A stretch of 64,000 nt of DNA from Megascapheus bottae (Eukaryota; Chordata; Mammalia; Rodentia; Geomyidae), in contig JANJXV010000013.1 in the NCBI GenBank assembly GCA_024803745.1, positions 5,332,001-5,396,000 of the forward strand. Reading direction: 5' to 3'. A program made the translations under genes and the position numbers. Shown here in pieces: positions 35,980 through 47,289 of this stretch. The notes under the pieces were generated by a model. It saw nothing but the letters and a program-made list of their open reading frames with translations. It ran no database searches and had not been told where the DNA came from. Every line of letters starts with the position of its first letter. The first letter of the stretch is position 1.

Positions 35980-36075
35980 TGATTCCATGGTGATATATAG
36001 CATATATTTACATATGTGCAAATTGCTCCATATCACCATAATGTTTGTAAATTATTCCATATCACCATGGAATCA
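35980..36075. repeat. 17-bp perfect inverted repeat with 62-bp spacer
   Basis: TGATTCCATGGTGATAT at 35980-35996 is the exact reverse complement of ATATCACCATGGAATCA at 36059-36075. A third partial copy, CCATATCACCATAATG, lies in the spacer. Confidence 0.9.
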
Positions 36076-36204
36076 CTTGTTCAAATGAAAATCCTAGATG
36101 TAGAAAGTGAAATGGAGAACACTGTCACCCACAAACAAAACAAAGCCTATTTCAATTGCTTACAGGATATTCCTCAGAGCAGATTTTCAAAACAGCTGAG
36201 TTCA

Positions 36205-36419
36205 GTCTGGAAATTACTGGCTCATGCCTGAAATCCTTGTCAGTCAGAAGGCTGAGATCTGAGAATCACAGTTTGAAGTTAATCTGGGCAGGAAAGTCCC
36301 TGAGACTCTTAGCTTCAATTATCCACCAAAAAGCTGAAATTGAAGCTGTGGCTCAAGTGATAGAGCACCAGCCTTGATCACATTGCAGAAACAGAGCCCA
36401 AGCCCTAATATCAAGCCTC

Positions 36420-36423
<4 letters not shown>
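36205..36423 (+). mobile_element. B1-type dimeric SINE
   Basis: ACTGGCTCATGCCTGAAATCC, then AAGGCTGAGATCTGAGAATC, then GAAGCTGTGGCTCAAGTGAT. It ends in TCAAGCCTCAGTA before the CA tract. Confidence 0.9.
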
Positions 36424-36476
<53 letters not shown>

Positions 36477-36478
36477 AC
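36424..36478. repeat. (CA)n microsatellite at a SINE tail
   Basis: About 26 CA units starting at the last base of the SINE. Confidence 0.97.
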
Positions 36479-37892
36479 ATCTTATGATCTAACTAAAAAC
36501 ACATTATTCTGCATATATGCTTCATATTAATCTGAATATTTCACTAGAGATCTTTCCCTTAATGGTAGTGAATACCACTGCACTAATAATGTTAAAGAAA
36601 TACTTGTGTTAACCATCTTACATGAGCTCATTAGGTCCAACCACAAAATACTAAATAGGTTCCCAGAGGACCTTCCCCATAGTAAACAAGAGGAACAAGG
36701 CACAGTCACATTCTCAATTACTAAATGACTTTTATCCTGACATCCTGAAATCAGTGAGTTATGTCACATGAGAGGGTTTTCTCTTCTACCCTTAAGAACT
36801 GAAGCCAAGACAACTTTGGACATTTTTATTCCTGGCAACCTATCTTAGTCTTCATTCATGATTTTTCCTTAGCTTTAATTGCCCCTTCCTATGAGTGAAA
36901 AGAAATGTGGATTAAACAAATTGCTGACAATTTGCCCAGTCAATCATATTTCCTCACTGTCACAGGTGGCTGTGAGCAGAGCAACTTTTCAATTCATAGA
37001 CACATAATTCTTTACTAGGAAGCAAAAAAAAAATCCTTAACAAATTTCATTTCATGGGGTCAGGCTCTATATAGCTTTTCAAGTAAGACACAACTACAAC
37101 AGAAAGTTTTAAGTTTTAGCCTTCCATTTCCCCTAATGAAATTCCTGCATTCACATTTCCATGCAATGCTTCTACTTCTCTGTGTACAGGCAGATACAGA
37201 CCAAAATGAAGTCATCAGATTCCCTGCCAGGATTTGAAATTGCTCCTCGGGGATGTTTTTATCTGTCTGTTTTTGTTAGTGCTGAAACTCGAAGATGATA
37301 TAAGGCTGGGATGAGAACAGGACTGCTGTGTCCGGTGCATGCACAAAAACATGCATTAGCAGAGGGAAAGAAGAGCCAGACTGGCATAGGGATAAAGGAG
37401 GAAGCCTTATAACAAGGGAAAGAGTCAGCCTGGTTCAGGACCATGATGGGAAAGCTCTCTTTATGGTTCCTGTGTCTAGATGACTTCGAAGCTGAACTTC
37501 ACTTCATGACAATAATATTGTTGTCTCATGACAATAAAATTCCCATGTTGACATAAGCTTTAGTTTAAAGGAGGATCCATCTGTTTTATACAACAATGTT
37601 TTCCCAGAGTAAATACCGCCATAATGAACTCCTTCACAAAGCAAGTCAAAGAAAGAAGCTACCTCGATGGCAGCTGTGACTTGATGCCATGGCTCTTCAT
37701 AGAAATCCTAACCACAGCCTCTCATCAGAGTTGTCCTACTAGGATTTGAATGTCATAGCTGCATCATTTTAGAAGAATTTATCTCCTATTGGAAACTATG
37801 GTTAGTGATGAATGTTAAGCTGCATGTGTCTCAAACTCAGTGAAAACTTATGTAATGTACCTAACAGAAGAAGTTGGGAAAGATTAGAAGAT

Positions 37893-38139
37893 ATTGGGCA
37901 CCTGTGACCCATGTTTGTAATCCTATTTACTCTGGAGGCTGAGATCTGAAGATCATGGCTCAAAGCCAGCCTGGGAAAAAACTCCATGAGACTCTTATCT
38001 CCAATTCATCACCAGAAAATTGGAAGTAGTTCTGTGGCTCAAAGTGGTAGAGCATTAGCATCAAGTGTAAAAAGCTCAGGGACAGTGCCTAGCCCCTGAG
38101 TTTAAGCCCCACAGCCAAAAACAAAACAAACAAACAAAG
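37893..38139 (+). mobile_element. B1-type dimeric SINE, full length
   Basis: GTGACCCATGTTTGTAATCC, then GGAGGCTGAGATCTGAAGATC, then CTGTGGCTCAAAGTGGTAGAG, with an ACAAAACAAACAAACAAAG tail. Confidence 0.92.
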
Positions 38140-38479
38140 ACTAGAAGGTGATAAAATGTTTTACAGATTGATGAATCTGGTATTTTTTGAAGGAGCTGAA
38201 AAACATTGTCATTTGTTTCATTTGAAATAAATCCTGTAGAATGGCTATTTCTAAACATTTTTTTTATTGAACAGAGAATGTACAAAATGTAGTAATTGTA
38301 TTTTGAGTTAAAGTGAAAATGGAGTTGAAAAGAGGATTTTACTATGGATTTTCATTATTTAGCACCACTATAAATAGTGAAGCTAAAAGACACCCTTCAC
38401 CTGCATGTTAATGCCAAGAAGAAAGATGGATGACACATTTGTCAATGAAAGGAAGCAATTCTGCAAGTTGGCTTAAATA

Positions 38480-38620
38480 CTGCCTTCTCTGTCAAGCCTT
38501 CCACGTCCCCAGGACTTCAGGCCAGGTTTCTGACCTTTTGTACAAGACCACCACAGTAACTATTTCTTTATCCCATTCCCCTCTTAAAGGGTCAGCTTCT
38601 TGAGTAAATAGAGAGGACAT
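38480..38620 (+). mobile_element. L2 3' region relic
   Basis: CTGTCAAGCCTTCCACGTCC, then AACTATTTCTTTATCCCATTC, then GGGTCAGCTTCTTGAGTAAAT matches the L2 3' order. Confidence 0.5.
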
Positions 38621-38719
38621 TAAACAGGAAGAATGCTATAATAGAATTATTGGAGTAAGTGTGAGTTGGAGGAAAGAAAAATGAGATGCTTAAAACTTGC
38701 ATATGAAAAAAAGGTACAG

Positions 38720-39278
38720 ACAATGGAATTCTATGCTGCTGTCAGAAAGAATGACATCGCCCCATTTGTTAGGAAATGGAAAGACTTAGAAAAAATCATA
38801 TTAAGTGAAGTAAGCCAGACTCAAAGGAACTTAGGCTCAATGGTTTCCCTCATTCGTCATAATCAGTAGAAACCTTGGGCTCTACTAGCAGAGATCTGCA
38901 ATAGAGCAAAACCTTGATACATAAGGTCATATAGTATGAAGGACCTCCAGGATATTGAAACAAAAGCCATATAACGAATGATTGTTGTCCTTAATGTACT
39001 ATGTTGTCTCTCATCTCCTTTGTTGTCCCTTGGTTATCTCATATTGTTACAGTATCTCACTTTGTTATCTGATATATTGAATTTATTTGTATTTGGTTAA
39101 TTGAAATTTGATAGGGAAGGGGGGAAAAACAAGACGGGTGAGGGGTGTGTGGGGGAGGGTAATGGGTACCAAGACATGTGAAAGGGTATCAATGTATGTG
39201 AATTAATGCACCTTCTATCTGGCAAATATCATGTAATCCTTTTACTAATTACAATAAAAAAATTCTATAAAATAAAAG
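38720..39278 (+). mobile_element. LINE-1 3' end, 5'-truncated, young, with target-site duplication
   Basis: Begins in the ORF2 C-terminus (ACAATGGAATTCTATGCTGC; peptide APFVRKWKDLEKIILSEVSQ) and continues through a G-rich 3' UTR tract (39115-39170) to ACAATAAAAAAATTC. AAAAAAGGTACAG flanks it exactly at 38707-38719 and 39279-39291. Confidence 0.92.
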
Positions 39279-39629
39279 AAAAAAGGTACAGTTAATTGTA
39301 TGAATGCTAAAAGCCGAATCAGGGTGGGGTTAAAAATTAAAATGATAGTAAGCAATGATATGGGCTTGAAAGAGCATGTCAAGTGGGACTGAGAGATGCT
39401 TAAGAGCAGGGCTTTAGAGACTACATATTCCCACTAGACCACACCCCAGAGTGACCAAGTTAATATTTCTGTCCAAAGGGAGACAGTAAATCCACATGGC
39501 TAAAGACAAGGCATTCTACAGCAAGATTGCCTGCATGTGCTTATTTATTTATTTATTTGTATTATCTTGGTTTGTAGAAAGGGGTTTCAGTTTGACATTG
39601 TTGTGTATGTAAAATGCATCTTTATCAGT

Positions 39630-39745
39630 GTCAGTTTCCAGATTGTCCAGATTTAAATCTCAGCCTCACCACTTACTAGCTGTGTGACCACTGGAGAGTA
39701 ACATGTGCCTAACCTTTCTTAACAATGTGGGGCTAGTGATATCTT
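39630..39745 (+). mobile_element. MIR SINE core
   Basis: AAATCTCAGCCTCACCACTTAC then TAGCTGTGTGACCACTGGAG is the sense MIR core. Confidence 0.8.
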
Positions 39746-39764
39746 CATCATAATTATATATATT

Positions 39765-39865
39765 TTACAAAATGTATAATAGCATAGTATGTAATATATA
39801 ATATAATCAATTATAATCATTAGATAACATTTTATATAGTATGTAATATATGATTATATAATTAA
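39765..39865. repeat. AT-rich low-complexity tract
   Basis: Repeated AGTATGTAATATATAAT-like words. The unit TAGTATGTAATATAT occurs twice. Confidence 0.75.
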
Positions 39866-39879
39866 TTATATAAGAATTA

Positions 39880-40025
39880 TGTTGCAAGTGGAGGTGTATC
39901 TCAAGCAATAGAGCCAACATTGAGCAACATTGAGAAAAAAGTCAAATGAGGTCACAAAGGCCTTCAGTTCAAGCCCTGGTACCATCACACACATACACAC
40001 ATACATACATACATACACACACACA
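39880..40025 (+). mobile_element. ID-like relic with CA/CATA microsatellite tail
   Basis: GTGGAGGTGTATCTCAAGCAA and CAGTTCAAGCCCTGGTACCA (A- and B-box-like), followed by CA/CATA repeats from 39989. Confidence 0.6.
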
Positions 40026-40687
40026 TAGAGAATTAAGTATGTTAATATTTTAAGCAATTTCTGGTATATAGTAAGGTTAATATATGTATTTGTAAAATTA
40101 CTTTTAGTTAGGAAGGGGAAAGAATTATTAACTCCAGATTTCCATTACTTATATATGTATATATAATATATAAAATAAATACCTTTGTTTACAGAATTCA
40201 TATAACCATAAAGCCCAAAATATAGTTGTGATTCAAATACAAAGACTTTTCTAATACAAACTAATTTCAAACTTATATAATTATTTTGTTATTCTTACCA
40301 AAACTAAATACCATTCTTGACATGTATTATGATAGTAGCCGCGTGCAGGTTGTTTTGAGTTTGAGATACTCTTACTTCCATGTGCCATATAATGACTCAG
40401 CCCTTGTACTTCTCCAGTATTGTGTAGAGCCTGAACACACTATCCTTAGGACATGTCTACCCTTGTCCATTTCTTTTTGGTTCAAGATAGCACAGTACCA
40501 TTTGGGGTTAATGCACTCATACATACAGGAACAACAGGCATGGACATTGTGTAGTACTGCTTGGCTAGAAGGTAGACTTGCAAATGGTATAAATTTTTTG
40601 TTGTTGTTATTTTAAAAACTTCCTATGATTTAGTTAAAACATAAAATAAATCTTCTGAAGAACACACATGTTAATAACACATAGCTT

Positions 40688-40918
40688 GGGGCCAGAAGTT
40701 TGGCCTAGTGTTAGATTGCTTGCCTAGCATGCACAAAGACTCAGGTTCAATTCCTCAGTACCACATACATAGAAAAAACCAGAAGTGGTGCTGTCACTGC
40801 AGTAGTAGAGCTCTAGCCTTGAGAAAATGCACAGACAGTGCCCAGGCCCTGAGTTCAAGCTCCATGTCTGGCAATAAATGAATGAATGAATGAATTAATT
40901 AATGAATTAATTAATTAA
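40688..40918 (+). mobile_element. ID-type dimeric SINE with (TGAA/TTAA)n tail
   Basis: GGGCCAGAAGTTTGGCCTAGT-like start, AGGTTCAATTCCTCAGTACC, right monomer GTCACTGCAGTAGTAGAGCTC, then a tail of AATGAATGAA/TTAATTAA units (40876-40918). Confidence 0.9.
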
Positions 40919-41170
40919 AAATACCACATGGATTGTCTTCCAAATTAGGTAAACAGGAGGGGCCATGAAAGAGGAAGGTAACAATAAAGGGGATATACTC
41001 TCCTAAATTTTTAAAGAAGATATTTCAGTAAATTAAATGATGGAGGAGAAGGGCCTGGAAAAGAGAGAGGAGTTGCAGGCAAAAATGACAGTAATTGAGA
41101 GGGTAAGACCTGAAAGACATAGGAAGGTTTAGAGACAAAAGCAGAAATAAAATTAAAATTAAAAAACAGA

Positions 41171-41795
41171 AATAAAAAATAGCAAAGATATGGAACCAAC
41201 CCAGATGTCCCTCAGTTGATGAGTGGATCAAAGATGTGGTATTTGTACATAATGGAATTCTATGCTGCTGTCAGAAAGAATGACATCGCCCCATTTGTTA
41301 GGAAATGGAAAGACTTAAAAACATCATATTGAGTGAAATAAGCCAGACTCAAAGGAACATAGGCTCAGTGGTTTCCCTCATTTGTCATAATCAGTAGAAA
41401 CCTTGAGCTCTACTAACAGAGATTTACAATAGTGCAAAACCTAGATGCATATGAGGTAAATGAAAGGACTTCCAGGATATAGAAACAAAAGCCATATAAT
41501 TATTGTTGTCCTTAATGTACTATGTTATCTCTCATCTCTCTTGCTGTCCCTTGGTTATCTCATATTGTTACAGTTATTCACTTTGTTATCTGATATATTG
41601 TATATATGCTTATTTTGTTATTTGAAATAGGATAGTGAAGGGGGAAAAACAAGACGAGGGGCGGGGGTGGGGGGAGGGAAATGGGGACCAAGATATGAGA
41701 AAGGGTATCAAAGTTTGTGAACTAATGCACCTTCTCTCTGGTGAATATAATGTAACCTTTCTATTAATTACAATAAAAATATATGGAAAAATAAA
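41171..41795 (+). mobile_element. LINE-1 3' end, 5'-truncated
   Basis: TGGAACCAACCCAGATGTCCC is the L1 ORF2 C-terminal landmark. It is followed by GGAATTCTATGCTGCTGTC, a G-rich tract at 41636-41700 and ACAATAAAAATATATGG. AAAAAACAG occurs on both sides and could be a short target-site duplication. Confidence 0.9.
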
Positions 41796-41805
41796 TGAAA
41801 AAAAC

Positions 41806-42047
41806 AGCAGGTCTGTTGGTGGCCTTTAATCATAGCTATTCAGGAGACTGAGGCCTGAGGATCCCTGCACAAGGCAGCCAGGGAAGGAAAGTCTGTGAGA
41901 CTCTTCGATAAACTACCAAAAGGCCAGAAGCTACGGCTGAGTTGGTAGATCACTAGCCTTGAGCAAAAGAAGCTCAGAGGCAGTGCCCAGGCTCTAAGCT
42001 CAGGCCCTGGGGCCAGATCACAAAAATATAATAAAATAAAATAAAAG
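41806..42047 (+). mobile_element. B1-type dimeric SINE at an L1 tail
   Basis: GTTGGTGGCCTTTAATCATAG, then GGAGACTGAGGCCTGAGGATC, then CTACGGCTGAGTTGGTAGATC, with an AATAAAATAAAATAAAAG tail. Confidence 0.88.
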
Positions 42048-42084
42048 CAGAAATGAAAGAATTAGCTAGAAGAAGGTTCCTCTT

Positions 42085-42257
42085 TTGAGGAACCTCCATA
42101 CTGCTTTCCAGAGTAGTTGAGCCTGTTCCCACCAACAATATAGTAGTAGCATATGTCTAGGATAGTCCTAGCAGAAGATCACAATCGCTTAATACAATGT
42201 ACATATGACCATATAAAATGGTACTAATTGAAATGAAAGCCAAGATATGGAAACAAA

Positions 42258-42312
<55 letters not shown>

Positions 42313-42675
42313 CGTGAAAAAGAGAGCGAGAGAGAGATTAATATACTATGTGAAGTTATTTTTTTCCTTTGTTCCCCCCTTTGGTTTACCCCTTGTTGTC
42401 ACTGTTTCTTATTTTTATACCCTATATCTTATAATACATTTATTTGATTCGAGGAAGTGAAATGGTGAGACAAAGGACAAAGAGTGAACCAATGCAACAG
42501 CGATGCTCACAAGACAGTATGTGGAAATGAACTTTACAACTTGGGCAGGGTGGCTGGGGGAGAGACAGTGGGAGGAAATGAAAGAGGGGGTAACAATGTT
42601 GCACAAGAAATGTATTCATTGCCTTACTTATATAACTGTAACCCCTCTATATATTACTTTTACAATAACATAAAA
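42085..42675 (+). mobile_element. LINE-1 3' end with 5' inversion
   Basis: 42085-42141 is L1 in antisense (CTCCATACTGCTTTCCAGAG and TTCCCACCAACAATATA). From about 42150 the sense 3' UTR begins (GTCCTAGCAGAAGATCACAA) and runs to CCTCTATATATTACTTTTAC. An opposite-strand 5' block is the hallmark of twin-primed L1 insertions. Confidence 0.75.
42260..42330. repeat. (TG)n(CG)n(AG)n compound microsatellite inside L1
   Basis: About 22 TG units, then GCGCGCGCGCG, then AG-rich sequence. The alternating CG block is rare in this CpG-poor window. Confidence 0.95.
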
Positions 42676-42679
42676 TAAA

Positions 42680-42868
42680 TGCCCCAGTCCTGGAGCATGA
42701 ACTCAAGATCTCAGCACTGTCCTCGGGCTTTCCTCAAGGGTAGCACCCTACCACTTGAGCCCCAGTGCCACTTCCAGCTTTTTCTGTGTATGTGGTACTG
42801 AGGAATCAAACCCTGGTCTTTGGGCATGCTAGGCAAGCACTCTACCGATAAACCAAACTCCTGTCCCC
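42680..42868 (-). mobile_element. ID-type dimeric SINE
   Basis: CCCAGTCCTGGAGCATGAACTC to GCTAGGCAAGCACTCTACCG, reverse orientation. Confidence 0.92.
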
Positions 42869-43559
42869 ATCTTTGACATCATTTGCTAAGCATGTCTTCT
42901 ATAATGTGTTTTAAGCTAAAACACTGGTAATATATAGATAGGTTAAATAGTGGTAAAAAGACCCTCAGGATTTGTAGACTAGCTACTCAGAAGCAGACCC
43001 AAATGTCAGAATTCAGACTTGGGGAGTGAGAGTGGTATTTCCACTCATTCTAATTGCTAAGAACAAGTATATGCATTAGAACATCCATGGAGCCAACCTA
43101 GATGAAAATTATAAGCATGGGGAATGAATTGTGCCCCCCCCTTCACAATGAAAGGCTTTGGACGTTAATCATTTGACTCCAGAATGAAATCTGATGTCTG
43201 GGCAGCTAACTGAACATGGTTTTAGCTACTGAGTAGGTGGAATAGAAAACTTCCTGAAATCTCTGTTTATACCAAAGCCGAGTGCCAAACAGGTGTCCTA
43301 GAGTCCCAGAGGTGGTGAGTCATCGTGATTCAGAAGGCATGTTCTAGGTTGGCATTTTCATCTATCAAGTTGCTGTGGTGTTAGCTTAGAGACAGAAAGG
43401 CTGCACAGAATTTTTTGAATTCTAAAGACACCTTCTGTGGGTCATTATTAAATCCTGTCCGTCCCAACTTTCTCTATCGATAAGCAAACTCTAGGTGATT
43501 TTCTTGTTTACATATATGTGTATTGTATATATCTCTCTTGGGCCTACCAATTAATTCCC

Positions 43560-43695
43560 ATCTGCATGGCTTTAGACAGTTCTTCATACAACATGAAGGT
43601 AATGCTATTGGCCACCTTGTTTACTGTGTTGAAGATCAAATGAGTTAATGCTTGAGAACCATTTAGAACCCCGAAGTTATCACCATTATTAGTAT
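43560..43695 (+). mobile_element. MIR 3' half
   Basis: GAAGATCAAATGAGTTAATGC, then GAGAACCATTTAGAACCCCG, in sense MIR 3' order. Confidence 0.65.
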
Positions 43696-43703
43696 ATTCT
43701 CTT

Positions 43704-43905
43704 GGCCTGGGAATGTGACTTAATGGTAAAGTGTTTGCCTATCATGCATAAAGCCCTGGTTTCAATTCCTCAGCACCACATAAACACACAAGGCAAGAAG
43801 TGGTGCTGTAGCTTAAGTGGCAGAGTGCTAGCCTTGAGCAAAAGATGCTCGAGGACAGTGCCCAAGCGTTCAGGCCCTAGGACTGGCAAACAAACAAACA
43901 AAACT
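43704..43905 (+). mobile_element. ID-type dimeric SINE
   Basis: GGCCTGGGAATGTGACTTAAT, then GGTTTCAATTCCTCAGCACC, then GCTGTAGCTTAAGTGGCAGAG, with an AACAAACAAACAAAA tail. Confidence 0.92.
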
Positions 43906-44179
43906 TATGGGCTAGAACGTCCAGCATGTAGAAACTAGCTTGTTACTAAAATTAACTCATAGACAGAAAAAAACTAGCAAAATTTGGATCTTAAGAAAGG
44001 TAAACATGTACATTTTATTTTTAGGTTTAACAGGTTTTTTTTTTCATACATACTTAGTCCAACAAGGAAATCTCTGTGTAGCATAAAAGATTCTGGTAGC
44101 TATTTTGTAGCTTATTGCAAAATCTCTGAATATTAGAACCTAGGCCCTACCCCAACACGCGAAAATACATGAAATGAAT

Positions 44180-44580
44180 AAAAGGATCACTTTGGCATTG
44201 CTGTGAGCTGCTTCTTCCACATCTTCTCATTTTGAAGAGTCACCGCTTCCCTGGCCTAATTTGTTTGCTTTCATCCAAGCAGATGGGGTTAAGCCCTGCA
44301 GTGTAGATCATCACTTAATTTGAAACTGAGATATTTGTACTTGTGTTTTATTGCGCTTAATAAAATGATGCCTGTGAATAGGCAATTCTGCCTTTTTCAT
44401 TATGTCGATTTCTTGGAATTGTACCACCCACAGCACCCCAAATTCTCTCATGCACAGATGCTCGGAAATTAAACACCACCATCTACAGAGAAGTCATTAG
44501 CAAGCATCAGGTTGCATGGGAGTCTCAGCTGCACTGATTCGCTGGTAAATTATGTTCCCCTTTGAATATCTTGAGCTAAA
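44180..44580. other. repeat-free segment, possible conserved non-coding element
   Basis: No repeat recognised. Contains CATCATTTTATTAAGCGCAA (minus strand) and CAGCTGCACTGATTCGCTGG, with higher complexity than the surroundings. Function unknown. Confidence 0.25.
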
Positions 44581-44916
44581 CAAATAAACAAAGATCTCTT
44601 GTTTCTTCTTATTATACTTCAAGGCAATATTTTATTAAAGTAGAAACAGACTTATTAGAAAACAATCATATTTTCAAAAATAGATGAAATAAATAACAAA
44701 CCACAAATCATATGCACAGTTCATTTCCATTGCTACGATGTTTCAGCTTGTGTTTTATTAATCAATGCAGGATGTAGGGAGAAATGGAACCTTTGAGGCA
44801 ATCATTGGAAGCTATAAGGCCAAAAACCAATTTAATCAAATAAAGAGCCAGTCTTGTTGAGGAAGATTCCGAAGTCTCTGTCACTGCAAAAGACTTCCAT
44901 GCATGGAAGACAACTT

Positions 44917-45823
44917 TCAGCTCAAAGCTATAGCCCTACCCTTGAGGCAAGCCTCACTTCCCGTTTTCTTTTTTTTTATTGTAATTAATAAAAGAGTTAC
45001 ATGATATTTGCCAGATAGAAGGTGCATTAATTCACATATATTGATACCCTTTCACATGTCTTGGTCCCCATTACCCTCCCCTCCCCCCCCCATCTTGGTT
45101 TTCCCCCCTTCCCTATCAAATTTCAAATAACCAAATACAAATAAATCCAATATATCAGATAACAAAGTGAGATACTGTAACAATATGAGACAACCAAGGG
45201 ACAACAAAAGAGATGAGAGATAACATAGTACATTAAGGACAATGCTTATTCATTGTATGGCTTTTGTTTCAATATCCTGGAGGTCTTTTCAATTAGCTTC
45301 AAACATATGGCCTTATGTATCAAGGTTTTGCTCTATTGCAGATCTCTGCTAGTAGAGCCCAAGGTTTCTACTGATTATGACAAATGAGGGGAACCATTGA
45401 GCCTAATTTCCTTTGAGTCTGGCTTACTTCACTTAATATGATTTTTTCTAAGACTTTCCATTTCCTACCAAATGGGGCGATGTCGTTTTTTTCTGATAGC
45501 AGCATAGGATTCCATTGTGTACAAATACCACAACTTGTTGATCCACTCTTCAACTGAGGGACATCTAGGTTGGTTCCATATTTTTGCTATGGTGAATAAT
45601 GCTGCAATGAACATTGTTGTGGTAGTGGATTTAGTATGCCCTAGTTTCTGGATGGTTGGGTAAATGCCAAGTAGTGGAATTGCTGACTTCCCGTTTTCTA
45701 GAGGTTAACTGGAGATAAAAGTCTCAGGTCCTTTTGTGCCCTGGCTGGCTTTGAACCTTGATCCTCAGATCTCAGCCTCCTGAGTAATTAGGATTACAGG
45801 CTTGAGCCACCAAACCCGGCTGG
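44917..45823 (-). mobile_element. B1-type dimeric SINE split by an L1
   Basis: Right-monomer part at 44917-44968 (CAGCTCAAAGCTATAGCCC) and the rest at 45686-45823 (GGTTAACTGGAGATAAAAGTC to GGCTTGAGCCACCAAACCCG). Confidence 0.9.
44969..45685 (-). mobile_element. LINE-1 3' end nested in a SINE, with target-site duplication
   Basis: 717 nt, antisense. Read on the minus strand it starts 'cagcaattccactacttggc' (ORF2 C-terminal), continues 'atggaaccaacctagatgtccc', has a G-rich 3' UTR tract (45060-45117) and ends 'attacaataaaaaaaaa'. ACTTCCCGTTTTC is exact at 44956-44968 and 45686-45698. Confidence 0.93.
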
Positions 45824-46052
45824 ACATCTGTTGTTTTAAAACAAGTGACCAAGCACGCATTTTCAAGCCTCAGAGCCACACATACTACTCTAGAATGTAC
45901 TTATTCTATAATGTAGTATATCCCAGCATTGAATGAGGTAGATTTCAAGATTGTAAATTACAAGAAAAGGTGATTAGAACTATGGGAACTTCAAATGAAG
46001 AGATAAGTGGTAGAGGTGGAGGAGAGGTAGAAGATTCCAGATTAAATGGCAA

Positions 46053-46316
46053 TCCTCATATTGTTACAGTATCTCACTTTGTTATCTGATATATTGAATT
46101 TATTTGTATTTGGTTATTTGAAATTTGATAGGGAAGGGGGGAAAACCAAGACGGGGGAGTGGGTGGTGGGTGGGGGAGAGTAATGGGTACCAAGACATGT
46201 GAAAGGGTATCAATGTATGTGAATTAATGCACCTTCTATCTGGCAAATACCATGTAACCCTTTTATTAATTACAATAAAAAATTAAAAAAATAAAATTAA
46301 AAAAAAGGAAAAAAAA
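46053..46316 (+). mobile_element. LINE-1 3' UTR, 5'-truncated, with target-site duplication
   Basis: Starts TCATATTGTTACAGTATCTC, G-rich tract at 46132-46195, ends ACAATAAAAAATTAAAA. TAAATGGCAA is exact at 46043-46052 and 46317-46326. Nearly identical to the copy at 38.7-39.3 kb, so both are young. Confidence 0.9.
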
Positions 46317-46984
46317 TAAATGGCAAAACTCCCCTTACAGCTGGCCTCATGCGTTCCTTTCCCAGTCAAAGTGAACTTGTTCAAAACTGTGAACTTGAAA
46401 AAAAAAAAACCTCTTTGCAATGTAGCTGAAGCCATCTTTTTCCCAAAGAAAAATCATTAAACTTTCCTTTTCTTTTAGATTATTGGATTTGCAGGGAGGC
46501 ACATGAAGATAATGAATACATAAATACTTTCCATTTCTTGCTCAGTCTTTGGGGGTGATCTGGGTTTATTTGTATTTAACTTCTCTATAAGACTGAATTT
46601 CTCGATATAAGAGCATGGTAGGTAATAAGTCCCCCATGGCCCTGGCATCTGTTTGGAATAAGGAGAGGAATGGTATGCAAAATTCCTACCAACCTGATTG
46701 GAAGATATGATCATACAGGAACCACAGCCCAGTTGTTGCTTAGAAACAGTTTCTATATATCCTTCTGGAATTACATCCTTAAACACAACAGGCTTCTTGT
46801 TAAATAAACACTTGTTTGTAAGATTTCAGGGAGGGGATTTGGCAGTATCTGGGTTTAAAATTGAGGCCTTGGACTTACTGGGCAGGTGAACCCCACTTGA
46901 ACCATACCCTCAGCACTTCCCTCCCTTGCTTTTAGTGGTAGTAGTAATAATAGTAGACTCTAGTAGTAGCAGCAACATAGTATT

Positions 46985-47168
46985 TTGTGCTATTACTCAT
47001 GATAGAACTCAGTAGGCTTTTTTACTCACAACTGGTGTTCTAACTCTTGGGTCATATTTCCAGTTCTGGCTTTTTGCTGGTGTATTACAGATCCTTCGAA
47101 CTGTGCTGTTGAAATCTCAGCCTCTTGAGTAACTAGTGTCATAGGCATGAACCATTGGCACCTGGCTG
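46985..47168 (-). mobile_element. B1-type dimeric SINE, diverged
   Basis: CCAGTTCTGGCTTTTTGCTGG, then GAAATCTCAGCCTCTTGAGTA and GAACCATTGGCACCTGGCTG. Confidence 0.75.
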
Positions 47169-47289
47169 CTTTAGTTATTGTTAAGTTCGGATTTTTTTCC
47201 TAATTCCTATCAAGCTAGTCTGGCAATCTCCCAATTATGTCTCCTGTGGATCTGGAATGAGATAGATGTGTCACATAACATCCACCCTT

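Noticed and set aside
45368..45553. 61-residue frame (-) with SEVSQTQRKLGSMVP
   Set aside because: A dead L1 ORF2 fragment of a 5'-truncated element, not a functional gene. The same reasoning applies to 38666-38869 (+).
46698..46786. ATGATCATACAGGAACCACAGCC as a possible start of the DLG2 MMNHS exon
   Set aside because: The codons after it do not give the SMSSGSG sequence expected for DLG2.
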